Positions 50,804-59,157 of a stretch of 64,000 nt of DNA are shown in pieces (the first letter of the stretch is position 1; each line of letters starts with the position of its first letter). This DNA comes from Actinomadura luzonensis (GTDB lineage: Bacteria; Actinomycetota; Actinomycetes; Streptosporangiales; Streptosporangiaceae): the NCBI RefSeq assembly GCF_022664455.2, contig NZ_JAKRKC020000001.1:372001-436000 (forward strand). Direction: 5' to 3'. The notes under the pieces were generated by a model. That model was not told the origin of the DNA and ran no database searches. It worked only from the letters and a program-made list of their open reading frames with translations. The translations under genes and the position numbers were made by a program.

Positions 50804-51508
50804 ATGCCCTACGCCGCGCTCCACGCCAAGGCCGCGCTGGACGACCTCAAGCTGGCGGCGAAGTCCGCCCCGGCCATCATGGTCGGCATCACCATCGCCA
50901 CCACCGCCATGGCGAACCTGCCGGCCATGGGCGACGCCAAGGCCAACTGGAACTCGCTGGCCAAGGCTCTTGAGGTCGAGTACCCGGGCCTGATCGGCAA
51001 CGCGGTCTTCCTGTCGCGGGCGGGCTGGATCGCCGACGACCGCGAGGAGTTCCTGAACGCGGCCAGCGTCTTCGGCGGCGACCTGCAGAAGCTCAGCGGG
51101 CTCTGCTACAACATGGAGTCGCAGGTCGACCAGGTGCGCGACGCCTACGCGGTCTACTGGATGCAGATCGGCGTCCTCGCCGCCGCCGTCCTCGGCTACA
51201 TCGTCGCCTGCCAGGCCATGAAGGCGACGCCCTACATGCGCGCGGCGGGCGACGTCCTGCTCCAGCGCCTGAGCGCGCTCACCAACTCCATGATCGCCCA
51301 GAAGACGAAGGTCCTGTACGGCTTCCTCGCGGTGGCGGGCGGCACCCTCGCCACCAGCTCGCAGTCCATGGGCCAGCTCTTCAACGTCCAGCCGACGCAG
51401 GGCGCCGCGATCGACTTCGAGCGCGCGGTCATTCACACCACGCCGCCCTCGCAGTACCTGGCGCCGAAGCGGGAGCTGCCCGCGCCGCCGGAGAAGAAGG
51501 GCCCCTGA
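50804..51508 (+). CDS. Esx-like fused membrane protein
   Basis: A 234-residue protein. The N-terminal 125 residues are helical with GWIADDREEFLNAASVFGGD, resembling the central part of WXG100 proteins. Two hydrophobic segments follow (about 122-145, MQIGVLAAAVLGYIVACQAM, and about 165-190, VLYGFLAVAGGTLATSSQSM), then a Pro/Lys-rich tail. GAGGAGG precedes the ATG. It is the second gene of the operon with the Esx-like protein; no toxin domain or secretion ATPase is encoded here, so it may be an accessory or orphan substrate pair. Confidence 0.6.
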   Translation: MPYAALHAKAALDDLKLAAKSAPAIMVGITIATTAMANLPAMGDAKANWNSLAKALEVEYPGLIGNAVFLSRAGWIADDREEFLNAASVFGGDLQKLSGLCYNMESQVDQVRDAYAVYWMQIGVLAAAVLGYIVACQAMKATPYMRAAGDVLLQRLSALTNSMIAQKTKVLYGFLAVAGGTLATSSQSMGQLFNVQPTQGAAIDFERAVIHTTPPSQYLAPKRELPAPPEKKGP

Positions 51509-51540
51509 CCCGGGCCCACGGGCCGGGAGGGCGACAAACG

Positions 51541-51572
51541 ACGAGACCGTCTGGCGGGCCAGACGGTCTCGT
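51541..51572. terminator. Strong bidirectional hairpin terminator
   Basis: A perfect 14-bp stem, ACGAGACCGTCTGG with CCAGACGGTCTCGT and a 4-base loop, lies between the convergent Esx-like operon (plus) and tRNA-Lys (minus). On the minus strand a short TTTG follows, as for a tRNA terminator. Confidence 0.8.
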
Positions 51573-51581
51573 GTGTGCTGG

Positions 51582-51655
51582 TGCGCCGCCAGGGACTCGA
51601 ACCCCGGACCCGCTGATTAAGAGTCAGCTGCTCTGACCAACTGAGCTAGCGGCGC
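51582..51655 (-). tRNA. tRNA-Lys (anticodon CTT)
   Basis: On the minus strand the acceptor stem GCGCCGC pairs with GCGGCGC, the D-arm contains TAGCTCAGTTGGTCAGAGC, the anticodon arm GCTGA-CTCTTAA-TCAGC presents CTT, and the T-arm is CGGGG-TTCGAGT-CCCTG. The discriminator is A and a CCA end is encoded next to it (51579-51581). It decodes AAG, by far the commoner lysine codon in this genome. Confidence 0.97.
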
Positions 51656-51755
51656 CTGCAGGAAGGAATATACCGGTCATCCCCATCCTGGTCGAATCGG
51701 CCGTGGCGGCCGCCCTGTTGCTAGAATATAGTTCGGTCTGCAGACAGGAGCATCG

Positions 51756-52595
51756 ATGTTCGACTCGCCCGCCGACGTGACGGAGCGGCTCGCCGCCGTG
51801 GACTACCTCTCCGACGAAGCCATCTCCACCTCGGTGTTCCTGGCCGCGGCGCTGGGCAAGCCGCTGCTGGTGGAAGGCCCGGCCGGGGTCGGCAAGACGC
51901 AGCTCGCCAAGGCGGTCGCCGCCGCGACCGGGGCCGAGCTGATCCGGCTGCAGTGCTACGAGGGCCTGGACGAGGCCCGCGCCCTGTACGAGTGGAACTA
52001 CAAGAAGCAGCTCCTCCGCATCCAGGCCACCAGCCAGGACGACGACATCTTCACCGAGGAGTTCCTGCTGGAGCGCCCGCTGCTCAAGGCGATCCGCTCC
52101 GAGCGGCCCACCGTCCTGCTCATCGACGAGACCGACAAGGCCGACGTCGAGGTGGAGGGCCTGCTGCTGGAGCTGCTGTCGGACTTCCAGGTGACGATCC
52201 CCGAGCTCGGCACCATCGAGGCCAGGCGGCGGCCGTACGTGGTGCTGACCTCCAACGCCACCCGCGAGCTGTCGGAGGCGCTCAAGCGGCGCTGCCTCTA
52301 CCTGCACATCGAGTACCCGACGCCGGAGCGCGAGCGCGACATCGTGCTCAGCCAGGTGCCGAGCATCCGGGCCGACCTCGCCGAGCAGCTCGCGCGGACC
52401 GTCGCGACGCTGCGGGCGCTGGAGCTGAAGAAGGCGCCGTCGGTGGCCGAGACCGTCGACTGGGCCAACACCCTGCTCGCCCTCGGACGGGAGGAGCTGG
52501 ACGAGGCGACCGTGGCGGGCACCCTGGGCGTGGTGCTGAAGCACGCCGCCGACCACACGCGGGCGGTCAAGGAGCTGGGGCTCCCCGATGCCTGA
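51756..52595 (+). CDS. MoxR-type AAA+ ATPase
   Basis: A 279-residue AAA+ protein: LLVEGPAGVGKTQLAKAVAA (Walker A), VLLIDETDKADVEVEGLLLE (Walker B), YVVLTSNATRELSEALKRRC (sensor 1 and arginine finger) and YPTPERERDIV after it. MoxR ATPases act as chaperones that insert metal cofactors or remodel enzyme complexes with a VWA-domain partner, here the next gene, which overlaps by 8 bp. CAGGAG lies before the ATG and a TATAGT -10 box is at about 51729. Confidence 0.93.
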   Translation: MFDSPADVTERLAAVDYLSDEAISTSVFLAAALGKPLLVEGPAGVGKTQLAKAVAAATGAELIRLQCYEGLDEARALYEWNYKKQLLRIQATSQDDDIFTEEFLLERPLLKAIRSERPTVLLIDETDKADVEVEGLLLELLSDFQVTIPELGTIEARRRPYVVLTSNATRELSEALKRRCLYLHIEYPTPERERDIVLSQVPSIRADLAEQLARTVATLRALELKKAPSVAETVDWANTLLALGREELDEATVAGTLGVVLKHAADHTRAVKELGLPDA

Positions 52596-53964
52596 GCAGG
52601 GGTCGCTGGTCGACCGGCACGTCGGCTTCGTGCGGGCGCTGCGCGAGGCCGGGGTGCCGGTGTCGGTGGCCGAGGGGCTGGACGCCGCCAACGCGCTGCG
52701 CGTGGTCGAGCTGGCCGACCGGGAGTCGCTGCGGGCCGCGTACGCGGCGACGCTGGTCAAGAAGCCCGCCTACCGGCCGGGGTTCGACGTGCTGTTCGAC
52801 CTGTGGTTCCCGGCCGCGACCACCGGCCTGCGGGCGGCCGCCCCCGAGCGGCCGGTGGACCCGGAGACGGCGACGGTCGAGGAGCTGCGCGCGTATCTGG
52901 CCCGGCTGCTGACCGACGGCGGCGAGGCCGAGCTGCGGGCCTTCGCCCAGGCCATGGTGGGCCGGTTCGGGCGGCAGCAGGCGTCCGGCCCCGGGCGGCA
53001 GAACTGGTTCTCCTACAGCGTCCTGCGCGCCCTGTCCCCCGAGACGCTGATGGCCCGCATCCTGCGCGAGGTCCTGGCCGGGCAGGAGCGCGGCGGGCTG
53101 GCCGAGAAGACCGCGCGGCAGCGGGTCAACGCCGGGATCCGGCGCTTCGAGGAGGAGGTCGCGACCGACGTCCGCCGCCGCATCGCCGAGGACTCCGGCG
53201 TCGAGCGCATCGCCCGCTCCGCCGTGCGTCCCCCGCTCGACCAGATCGACTTCCTGCGCGTCACCAAGGCCGACCTGGCCCGGCTGCGCAGGGAGGTGCA
53301 CCCGCTGGCGCGTCGGCTCGCGGCCCGGCTGACGATCAAGCACAGGAAGGGCCGGCGCGGCCGGCTCGACTTCCGCCGCACCGTGCGGGCCTCGCTGCAG
53401 AGCGGCGGCGTGCCGCTGACCACGCACTTCAAGCCGCCGCGCCCGCACAAGCCGGAGCTGGTCATCCTCTGCGACACCAGCGACTCGGTCTCGTCGTTCG
53501 CGCACTTCACGCTGCTGCTGACGTACGCGCTGCGCGAGCAGTTCACGAAGGTGCGGGCGTTCGGCTTCGTCGACACCGTGGACGAGATCACCCGCTTCTT
53601 CCAGCCGGGCGCCGACGTGGTGGAGGCCATGACCCGGCTGGCGAACGAGGCCGACATGGTCCGCTTCGGCCGCACCAACTACGGCCACAGCCTGGAGCGC
53701 TTCGCCGAGCGCTACGGCGACGCGATCGGCCCGAAGACCTCGCTGCTGATCCTCGGCGACGCCCGCTCCAACTACCAGCCGCCCGCCCTCGACCTGCTGA
53801 AGTCGCTGGCCGCCAAGGCCCGCCACGCCTACTGGCTGAACCCGGAGCCCCGGCAGCAGTGGGACACCGGCGACTCGGTGGCGAGCGACTACGGCACGAT
53901 CGTCCCCATGTCGGAGTGCCGCAACGTGGCCCAGCTCACGGCGTTCATCGAGTCCATCGCCTAG
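52588..53964 (+). CDS. VWA domain containing CoxE-like protein
   Basis: A 458-residue protein whose C-terminal von Willebrand A domain has the metal-dependent adhesion site DTSDSVSSF, with the later threonine/aspartate in FGRTNYGHSL and LLILGDARSNYQP. The N-terminal half is helical and charged. It is the obligate partner of the preceding MoxR ATPase. In carboxydotrophs CoxD/CoxE mature CO dehydrogenase; no such enzyme is encoded here, so the client is unknown. Confidence 0.92.
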   Translation: MPEQGSLVDRHVGFVRALREAGVPVSVAEGLDAANALRVVELADRESLRAAYAATLVKKPAYRPGFDVLFDLWFPAATTGLRAAAPERPVDPETATVEELRAYLARLLTDGGEAELRAFAQAMVGRFGRQQASGPGRQNWFSYSVLRALSPETLMARILREVLAGQERGGLAEKTARQRVNAGIRRFEEEVATDVRRRIAEDSGVERIARSAVRPPLDQIDFLRVTKADLARLRREVHPLARRLAARLTIKHRKGRRGRLDFRRTVRASLQSGGVPLTTHFKPPRPHKPELVILCDTSDSVSSFAHFTLLLTYALREQFTKVRAFGFVDTVDEITRFFQPGADVVEAMTRLANEADMVRFGRTNYGHSLERFAERYGDAIGPKTSLLILGDARSNYQPPALDLLKSLAAKARHAYWLNPEPRQQWDTGDSVASDYGTIVPMSECRNVAQLTAFIESIA

Positions 53965-53994
53965 TCCCGCGTCGCGGCGGGCGGCCCGGACGCC

Positions 53995-54029
53995 GTCGTG
54001 CCGCCGTTCGCGGGGAACGGCGGCACGAC
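53995..54029. terminator. 15-bp hairpin between convergent genes
   Basis: GTCGTGCCGCCGTTC pairs perfectly with GAACGGCGGCACGAC around a 5-base loop. It lies in the 108-bp gap between the VWA gene and the convergent NERD gene. It is one of the longest perfect stems in the window. Confidence 0.7.
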
Positions 54030-54072
54030 CAGCGTTCCGGCCGGGGCCTGGCCGGCGCTGCGGGTGAAGGCC

Positions 54073-54846
54073 CTAAGCGGCGGCCTTGAGCAGCTCTTTG
54101 GCCGCGGTGCGGGTCAGCAGCTCGATCTGCTCGTCGGTGTAGACGCGGCCGGGGACGGCCCGGATGACCTTGGCCGCCACCCGCGGCTTGAGCACGGTCA
54201 GGCCCTCGGCCACGAAGACCCCGCCCTTGGGCAGCAGGCCGCAGTGCACGGCGAGCATGGGCGAGATGGTCACCGGGATGCCCGTCTCGCGGCTCAGCAG
54301 GTCGCCGAAGGACTCGGCGGTCCGCACCAGGCCCTGCGCGTACTTGGAGCCGTACTTCTCGCCGAAGAACAGGCGGCCGGCGTAGACGTTGATGTCGGTG
54401 TCGGGGCTCCAGGACTCGTTGTCCACGACCCACACCCCGGCCGGGCCGATCACCAGGTGGTCGATCGACGCCTCGCCCTTGACCGCGCGGCCGTCCAGGA
54501 CGGTGTAGCCGTGCCTGGCCAGGGAGCGGCGCAGCAGGCGGGCCGTGATGGCCTCACCGTGCTTGGCGCCGCGCCACACGGCGGTGGCGTGGAAGGCGCG
54601 CCAGTCGAGGTACCAGTCACCGGCCGCCACCAGGGCGGCCACCAGGACCCCGATCAGGACGGAGGCGGCCGCCGCCTCGAAGCGCAGGGCCACCGCGACG
54701 CCGATGACGAAGCCCACGCCCGCCTTGACGTACCTGGATCGGCGCCTGTTCTGCGCGTCCTCGCGCCAGAGTTTCTCGTACCACCATTGCGCGGAGTTTC
54801 CTGTGTACTTGTCGCTTGGCTGCACGTAGATCGAGCCACCGGGCAC
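54073..54846 (-). CDS. NERD domain membrane protein
   Basis: A 257-residue protein. Two membrane helices (about 42-78) lead to a NERD (nuclease-related) domain: GEAITARLLRRSLARHGYTVL, VKGEASIDHLVIGPAGVWVV and DNESW, keeping the D-x(n)-E-x-K like nuclease pattern. The C-terminal KPRVAAKVIRAVPGRVYTDE segment is helical. Nuclease activity is inferred from fold. It starts with GTG with GGGGAG 6-7 bases upstream. It is divergent from a TetR gene across about 170-190 bp. Confidence 0.85.
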   Translation of the reverse strand: MPGGSIYVQPSDKYTGNSAQWWYEKLWREDAQNRRRSRYVKAGVGFVIGVAVALRFEAAAASVLIGVLVAALVAAGDWYLDWRAFHATAVWRGAKHGEAITARLLRRSLARHGYTVLDGRAVKGEASIDHLVIGPAGVWVVDNESWSPDTDINVYAGRLFFGEKYGSKYAQGLVRTAESFGDLLSRETGIPVTISPMLAVHCGLLPKGGVFVAEGLTVLKPRVAAKVIRAVPGRVYTDEQIELLTRTAAKELLKAAA

Positions 54847-54991
54847 GGCAAACTCCCCGAGAAGAGTAGGAAATGTACAGGATCTGCCACGCCGAAGATC
54901 CCTCGCCGGTCAAGGGATACCCGTCCCCAAACCAAGGCAAGCCTAAGGTGAGGTCTTTAGCACCGGCAAGACGGCCTGCCACTCCGGTGCG

Positions 54992-55005
54992 ACCGACCAG
55001 TCGGT
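54992..55005. promoter_or_regulatory. Operator at the TetR promoter (acyl-CoA dehydrogenase regulon)
   Basis: ACCGAC-CA-GTCGGT is a perfect inverted repeat whose last base begins the -10 box TATGCT (55005-55010). The same sequence with two changes stands at the promoter of the acyl-CoA dehydrogenase gene at 59063-59076, including the following ATG bases. This points to autoregulation and a shared regulon. Confidence 0.65.
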
Positions 55006-55034
55006 ATGCTGACCCGGTGACCAAGGGGGACCAT

Positions 55035-55625
55035 GTGAAAGAGGAACCGGTCCGGCAGCGGCTGCTGGCCGAGGCGACCCGGCTGTTCGCCGAGCGCGGC
55101 TTCGAGGGCACCTCCGTGCAGGAGATCGTCGTGGCGGCAGGCGTCACCAAGGGCGCCATGTACCACTACTTCGACTCCAAGGACGACCTGCTGCGCGAGA
55201 TCTACGGCCGGGTCCTGCGCATGCAGATGGACCGGCTGACGCAGATCGCCGACGGCCCCGGCACGGTCGAGCAGCGCCTGCACCGCGCGGCGGCCGACGT
55301 CGTGGAGACGACGACGGCCAACCTCGACGACTCCAAGATCTTCTTCCGGTCGATGCACCTGCTCGCCCCGGAGACGCAGAAGATCGTCCGGGCCGAGCGC
55401 CGCCGCTACCACGAGCGCTTCCGCGACCTCGTGGCCGAGGGGCAGCGCGCCGGCGTCCTGTCGAGCAAGGTGCCGGCGGAGCTGGTCGTCGACTACTTCT
55501 TCGGCTCGGTGCACCACCTGGGCACGTGGTTCCACGTCGCGGGGCCGCTCACCGGCGCCCAGGTGGGCAGGCACTTCGCCGACCTACTGCTCGCCTCCCT
55601 CGGGGCCGGGGACGTCGGCGAGTGA
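55035..55625 (+). CDS. TetR family regulator of acyl-CoA dehydrogenase genes
   Basis: A 196-residue repressor: LLAEATRLFAERGFEGTSVQ, EIVVAAGVTKGAMYHYFDSK as the recognition region, and a C-terminal ligand domain of the KstR2-like TetR_C type (DDSKIFFRSMHLLAPETQKI). AAGGGGG is well spaced before the GTG at 55035; a GTG at 55017, 6 bases after TATGCT, could give a leaderless form 6 residues longer. The ligand is probably an acyl-CoA. Its 3' end overlaps the convergent dehydrogenase gene by 42 bp. Confidence 0.9.
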   Translation: MKEEPVRQRLLAEATRLFAERGFEGTSVQEIVVAAGVTKGAMYHYFDSKDDLLREIYGRVLRMQMDRLTQIADGPGTVEQRLHRAAADVVETTTANLDDSKIFFRSMHLLAPETQKIVRAERRRYHERFRDLVAEGQRAGVLSSKVPAELVVDYFFGSVHHLGTWFHVAGPLTGAQVGRHFADLLLASLGAGDVGE

Positions 55626-56639
55626 GGCCAGCGCCTCCCGGTGGTCGCCGGGCGTGCCGAGCGCGATCTCGGCCGACTTGGCGCGCTTGAGATAGAGGTG
55701 CACGGGATGCTCCCACGTCATCCCGATCCCGCCGTGGAGCTGCAACGCCTCCTCGGCCGCCCGCACCGCCACGCCGGCGTTCCACGCCTGCGCCACGGCC
55801 ACCGAGACCGCCGAAGGGTCGGCCACCGCGTTGCGCGCCGCGGCCCGCGCCCGTACGACGTCCAGCCACAGGTCGGCCAGCCGGTGCTTGATCGCCTGGA
55901 AGGAGCCGATCGGCCGGGCGAACTGGTGGCGCTCCTTGACGTAGGCGAGCGTCGTCTCCAGGCACCACTCGGCCACGCCGAGCTGCTCGCTGGCCAGCAG
56001 CGCCGCGCCGAACCGCAGCGTCGCCGCCAGGTCGCAGGCGCCCACCCGGCGGCCCTCGGCGCGGTCGAGGGTGACCGTGGCGACCGGCCGGGTCAGGTCC
56101 AGTGACGGCACGACCTCGGCCGCCACCCCCTCGACCGCGTACAGGTCGCCGTCCACCGGCACCAGCAGCACGTCGGCGACGTCCGCGCCGGCCACGCCGG
56201 TGACGGTCCCGGACAGCCGCCCGCCCTCGGCCCGCACCGACGAGCCCCGCCCCGGCCGGTACGGCGAGGCCGCGAACGACACCGCGAGCGCCGCCGTGCG
56301 CCGCCCCTCGGCCAGCTCGCCGAGCAGCGCGTCCCTGGTCGGCAGCAGCGCCCGGGTGGCCAGCACCGCGCTGGTGAGGAACGGCACCGGCGCCACCGCC
56401 CGGCCCAGCTCCTCCAGCACCACGCCCGCCTCGCCGGCCCCCGCCCCGGCGCCGCCGAGCTCCTCGGGGATCAGCAGCCCGGCCACGCCGATCTCGCCGG
56501 CCAGCGTCTTCCACAGGTCCAGGTCCGTCGGCTCGGACTCGACGCGCTTCAGCACGGCGGCCGGCGGGCAGCGGTCGGCCAGCAGCGCGCGCACGCTCGC
56601 GCGCAGCTCCTCCTCGACCTCGGAGTACAGCAGGGTCAT
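55584..56639 (-). CDS. Acyl-CoA dehydrogenase (short, FadE-type subunit)
   Basis: A 351-residue flavoprotein of the acyl-CoA dehydrogenase fold: GVAGLLIPEELGGAGAGAGE at the N-terminal domain, RFGAALLASEQLGVAEWCLE and YVKERHQFARPIGSFQAIKH at the FAD-binding helices, and LQLHGGIGMTWEHPVHLYLK at the end. It lacks a clear catalytic glutamate at the usual place and is shorter than the next gene, the pattern of the non-catalytic partner in heteromeric dehydrogenases. It overlaps the preceding gene by ATGA. Confidence 0.88.
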   Translation of the reverse strand: MTLLYSEVEEELRASVRALLADRCPPAAVLKRVESEPTDLDLWKTLAGEIGVAGLLIPEELGGAGAGAGEAGVVLEELGRAVAPVPFLTSAVLATRALLPTRDALLGELAEGRRTAALAVSFAASPYRPGRGSSVRAEGGRLSGTVTGVAGADVADVLLVPVDGDLYAVEGVAAEVVPSLDLTRPVATVTLDRAEGRRVGACDLAATLRFGAALLASEQLGVAEWCLETTLAYVKERHQFARPIGSFQAIKHRLADLWLDVVRARAAARNAVADPSAVSVAVAQAWNAGVAVRAAEEALQLHGGIGMTWEHPVHLYLKRAKSAEIALGTPGDHREALASLADVPGPEGGEQ

Positions 56640-57799
56640 CGCGGCAGGTCCTTCCAGGGCACGTCCTTGTCGACACGGGGTTCCGAGGGCAGGCCGAGCA
56701 CCCGCTCCGCGATGATGTTGCGCAGGATCTCGGACGTGCCGCCCTCGATCGAGTTGCCCTTGGCGCGCAGGTAGCGGTAGCCGGGGCCGCGGCCGAAGAA
56801 GTCGACGTCCTCCGAGCGGCGGAACGTCCAGTCGTCGTAGCCGAGGTCACGGTGGAACTCGACGTCAAAGCCGGACAGCGCCTGGTTGAGCCGGGCGAAG
56901 GACAGCTTCATGCCCGACCCCTCGGGCCCGGGATGCCCGGCGACGAGCTGCTCGCGCAGCCGCGCCCCCGACAGGCGGGTGACCTCGGCCTCCACCCACA
57001 GCGACAGCAGCCGCTGGTGCAGGTCGTTCGTGCGCAGCTCGGGGTGCTCGCGCCAGGCGTTCAGCACGGTCGCCATGACGCCGCCGCCGCGCCGGCTGGG
57101 GCCGCCGCCGATGGCCACGCGCTCGTTCATGAGCGTGGTCTGCGCGACCCGCCAGCCGTCGCCGACCTCGCCGAGCCGCAGGTCGTCGGAGAGCCGCACG
57201 CCGGTGAGGAAGACCTCGTTGAACTCGGCCTCGCCGGTGATCTGCCGCAGCGGGCGCACCTCGACGCCGGGCGCCTGCATGTCGCACACGAAGTACGTCA
57301 TGCCGCGGTGCTTCGGGACGTCGGGGTCGGTGCGGGTGACGAGGATGCCCCAGCGGGCGTGGTGGGCGCCGGAGGTCCACACCTTCTGGCCGTCCACGAC
57401 CCACTCGTCGCCGTCGCGGACCGCGCGGGTGCCGAGGGTGGCCAGGTCGGAGCCGGCGCCGGGCTCGCTGAAGAGCTGGCACCAGATCTCCTCGCCGGTC
57501 CAGAGCGGACGCAGGAAGCGGCGCTTCTGCTCCTCGGTGCCGAACGCCAGGATCGTCGGCGCGGCCATGCCGAGCCCGATGCCCTGCTTGCCGCCGTTGA
57601 TCTGCGGGGTGTCGGCCAGCTCCCGCTCCACGACCTGCTGCAGCTCGCGGTGCGCGCCGAGCCCGCCGAGCCCCTCGGGGAACCACACCCAGGCGAGCCC
57701 CGCGTCGAACCTGGCCCGCAGGAACTCCAGCCGGTCACCCGCCGGATCGTGCTCCTCCAGGAACCGGGCGACCCGCTCCTTGATCTCCGCCTCGTTCAA
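56636..57799 (-). CDS. Acyl-CoA dehydrogenase (FadE-type, partner subunit)
   Basis: A 387-residue dehydrogenase. CQLFSEPGAGSDLATLGTRA and DEWVVDGQKVWTSGAHHARW are the flavin and substrate loops, and FGRGPGYRYLRAKGNSIEGG with TSEILRNIIAERVLGLP is the C-terminal catalytic/FAD region. It starts with TTG at 57799. The tight overlap with the next gene suggests an alpha2beta2 heterotetramer, as found for steroid side-chain dehydrogenases in actinobacteria. The substrate is unknown. Confidence 0.9.
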   Translation of the reverse strand: MNEAEIKERVARFLEEHDPAGDRLEFLRARFDAGLAWVWFPEGLGGLGAHRELQQVVERELADTPQINGGKQGIGLGMAAPTILAFGTEEQKRRFLRPLWTGEEIWCQLFSEPGAGSDLATLGTRAVRDGDEWVVDGQKVWTSGAHHARWGILVTRTDPDVPKHRGMTYFVCDMQAPGVEVRPLRQITGEAEFNEVFLTGVRLSDDLRLGEVGDGWRVAQTTLMNERVAIGGGPSRRGGGVMATVLNAWREHPELRTNDLHQRLLSLWVEAEVTRLSGARLREQLVAGHPGPEGSGMKLSFARLNQALSGFDVEFHRDLGYDDWTFRRSEDVDFFGRGPGYRYLRAKGNSIEGGTSEILRNIIAERVLGLPSEPRVDKDVPWKDLPR

Positions 57800-57848
57800 T
57801 GTCTCACGTGCCCTCTCTCTGTGTGGCCCCCGTCAGGGTTTGCGGCGA

Positions 57849-59051
57849 CTACATCCACTTCTTCAGCTCGCGATAGGCCAGGGAGCGCTTGTGCACCTCG
57901 TCGGGGCCGTCGGCGAGGCGCAGGGAGCGGGCGCCCGCCCAGAGGGCGGCCAGCGGGAAGTCCTGGGAGACGCCGCCCGCGCCGTGCACCTGCACGGCCT
58001 TGTCGAGGATCCACTCCACGGCGATCGGGGTGGCGATCTTGATGGCCTGGATCTCGGTGTGGGCGCCCTGGTTGCCCGCGGTGTCCATGAGCCAGGCGGT
58101 CTTGAGCACGAGCAGCCGGAGCTGCTCGATCCTGATGCGGGACTCGGCGATCCAGTCCTGGATGACGCCCTGCTGGGCGACCGGCTTGCCGAAGGCGGTG
58201 CGCGACAGGGCGCGCCGGCACATCAGCTCGACCGCCCGCTCGGCCATGCCGATGAGGCGCATGCAGTGGTGGATGCGGCCGGGGCCGAGGCGGGCCTGGG
58301 CGATGGCGAAGCCGCCGCCCTCCTCGCCGATGAGGTTGGCCACCGGGACGCGGACGTCCTCGAAGACGACCTCCGCGTGGCCGCCGTGGTCGGCGTCGGT
58401 GTAGCCGAAGACCTGCATCCCCCGCTCGGCCCGCAGGCCGGGGGTGTCGCGCGGCACCAGGATCATGCTCTGCTGGCGGTGCTTGGGCGCGTCGGGGTCG
58501 GTCTTGCCCATGACGATGAAGATCTTGCAGTTGGGGTTCATCGCGCCGGTGATGAACCACTTGCGGCCGTTGATGACGTACTCGTCGCCGTCGCGGACGA
58601 TGGAGGTGGCGATGTTGGTGGCGTCGGAGGAGGCCACCTCGGGCTCGGTCATCGCGAACGCCGAGCGGATCTCGCCGTCGAGCAGCGGTCGCAGCCATTC
58701 CTTGCGCTGCCACTCGCTGCCGAACATCGACAACACCTCCATGTTGCCGGTGTCGGGGGCCGCGCAGTTGGTGGCCACCGGCGCGATGGACGGACTCCGG
58801 CCCATGATCTCGGCCAGCGGGGCGTACTGGAGGTTCGTCAGCCCGGCGCCGTGCTCGCCGGGCAGGAACAGGTTCCACAGGCCGCGCTTCCTGGCCTCGT
58901 CCTTCAGGTCGTCGAGCAGCGGCGGGGCGCTCCAGCCACTGGTGGCCGCCTGTTCCTCGAAGGCGGACTCGGCCGGGTAGACGCACTCGTCCATGAAGCG
59001 GAGCAGGCGCTCGCGCAGGTCCTCGGTGACTTTGTCATAGGCGAAGTCCAT
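57849..59051 (-). CDS. Acyl-CoA dehydrogenase
   Basis: A 400-residue dehydrogenase with [20 protein letters not shown] (flavin loop), [40 protein letters not shown] and [20 protein letters not shown]. The N-terminus [20 protein letters not shown] is typical of the FadE-like group for longer or branched acyl chains (ACAD10/11-like). It opens a three-gene operon. Its ATG is 7 bases after TAGGCT, with TCGACA 17 bp further up, and an operator shared with the TetR gene lies in the spacer. Confidence 0.93.
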   Translation of the reverse strand: MDFAYDKVTEDLRERLLRFMDECVYPAESAFEEQAATSGWSAPPLLDDLKDEARKRGLWNLFLPGEHGAGLTNLQYAPLAEIMGRSPSIAPVATNCAAPDTGNMEVLSMFGSEWQRKEWLRPLLDGEIRSAFAMTEPEVASSDATNIATSIVRDGDEYVINGRKWFITGAMNPNCKIFIVMGKTDPDAPKHRQQSMILVPRDTPGLRAERGMQVFGYTDADHGGHAEVVFEDVRVPVANLIGEEGGGFAIAQARLGPGRIHHCMRLIGMAERAVELMCRRALSRTAFGKPVAQQGVIQDWIAESRIRIEQLRLLVLKTAWLMDTAGNQGAHTEIQAIKIATPIAVEWILDKAVQVHGAGGVSQDFPLAALWAGARSLRLADGPDEVHKRSLAYRELKKWM

Positions 59052-59058
59052 GCGGTGA

Positions 59059-59087
59059 GCCTACCGACCGGCCGGTATGACTGTCGA
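59059..59087 (-). promoter_or_regulatory. Promoter and TetR operator of the acyl-CoA dehydrogenase operon
   Basis: On the minus strand TCGACA (59087-59082) and TAGGCT (59064-59059) are 17 bp apart. The spacer holds, on the plus strand, ACCGACCGGCCGGT (59063-59076), matching the operator at the TetR gene in all but two positions. The start of transcription falls on the ATG at 59051. Confidence 0.65.
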
Positions 59088-59157
59088 CAGGTGGTCTCTC
59101 ACAAAAACCGTCATGTGGTCATCATCGCGACAATCCTCGCCACCTAGAGTGACCGTC

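Noticed and set aside
51541..51655. tRNA-Lys considered as an integration site of a mobile element
   Set aside because: No integrase gene and no direct repeat of the tRNA 3' end is seen in the window.
54934..54952. Iron-box-like sequence AAGGCAAGCCTAAGGTG upstream of the TetR gene
   Set aside because: Only one half matches the consensus and there is no iron-related gene beside it; too weak to report as an operator.
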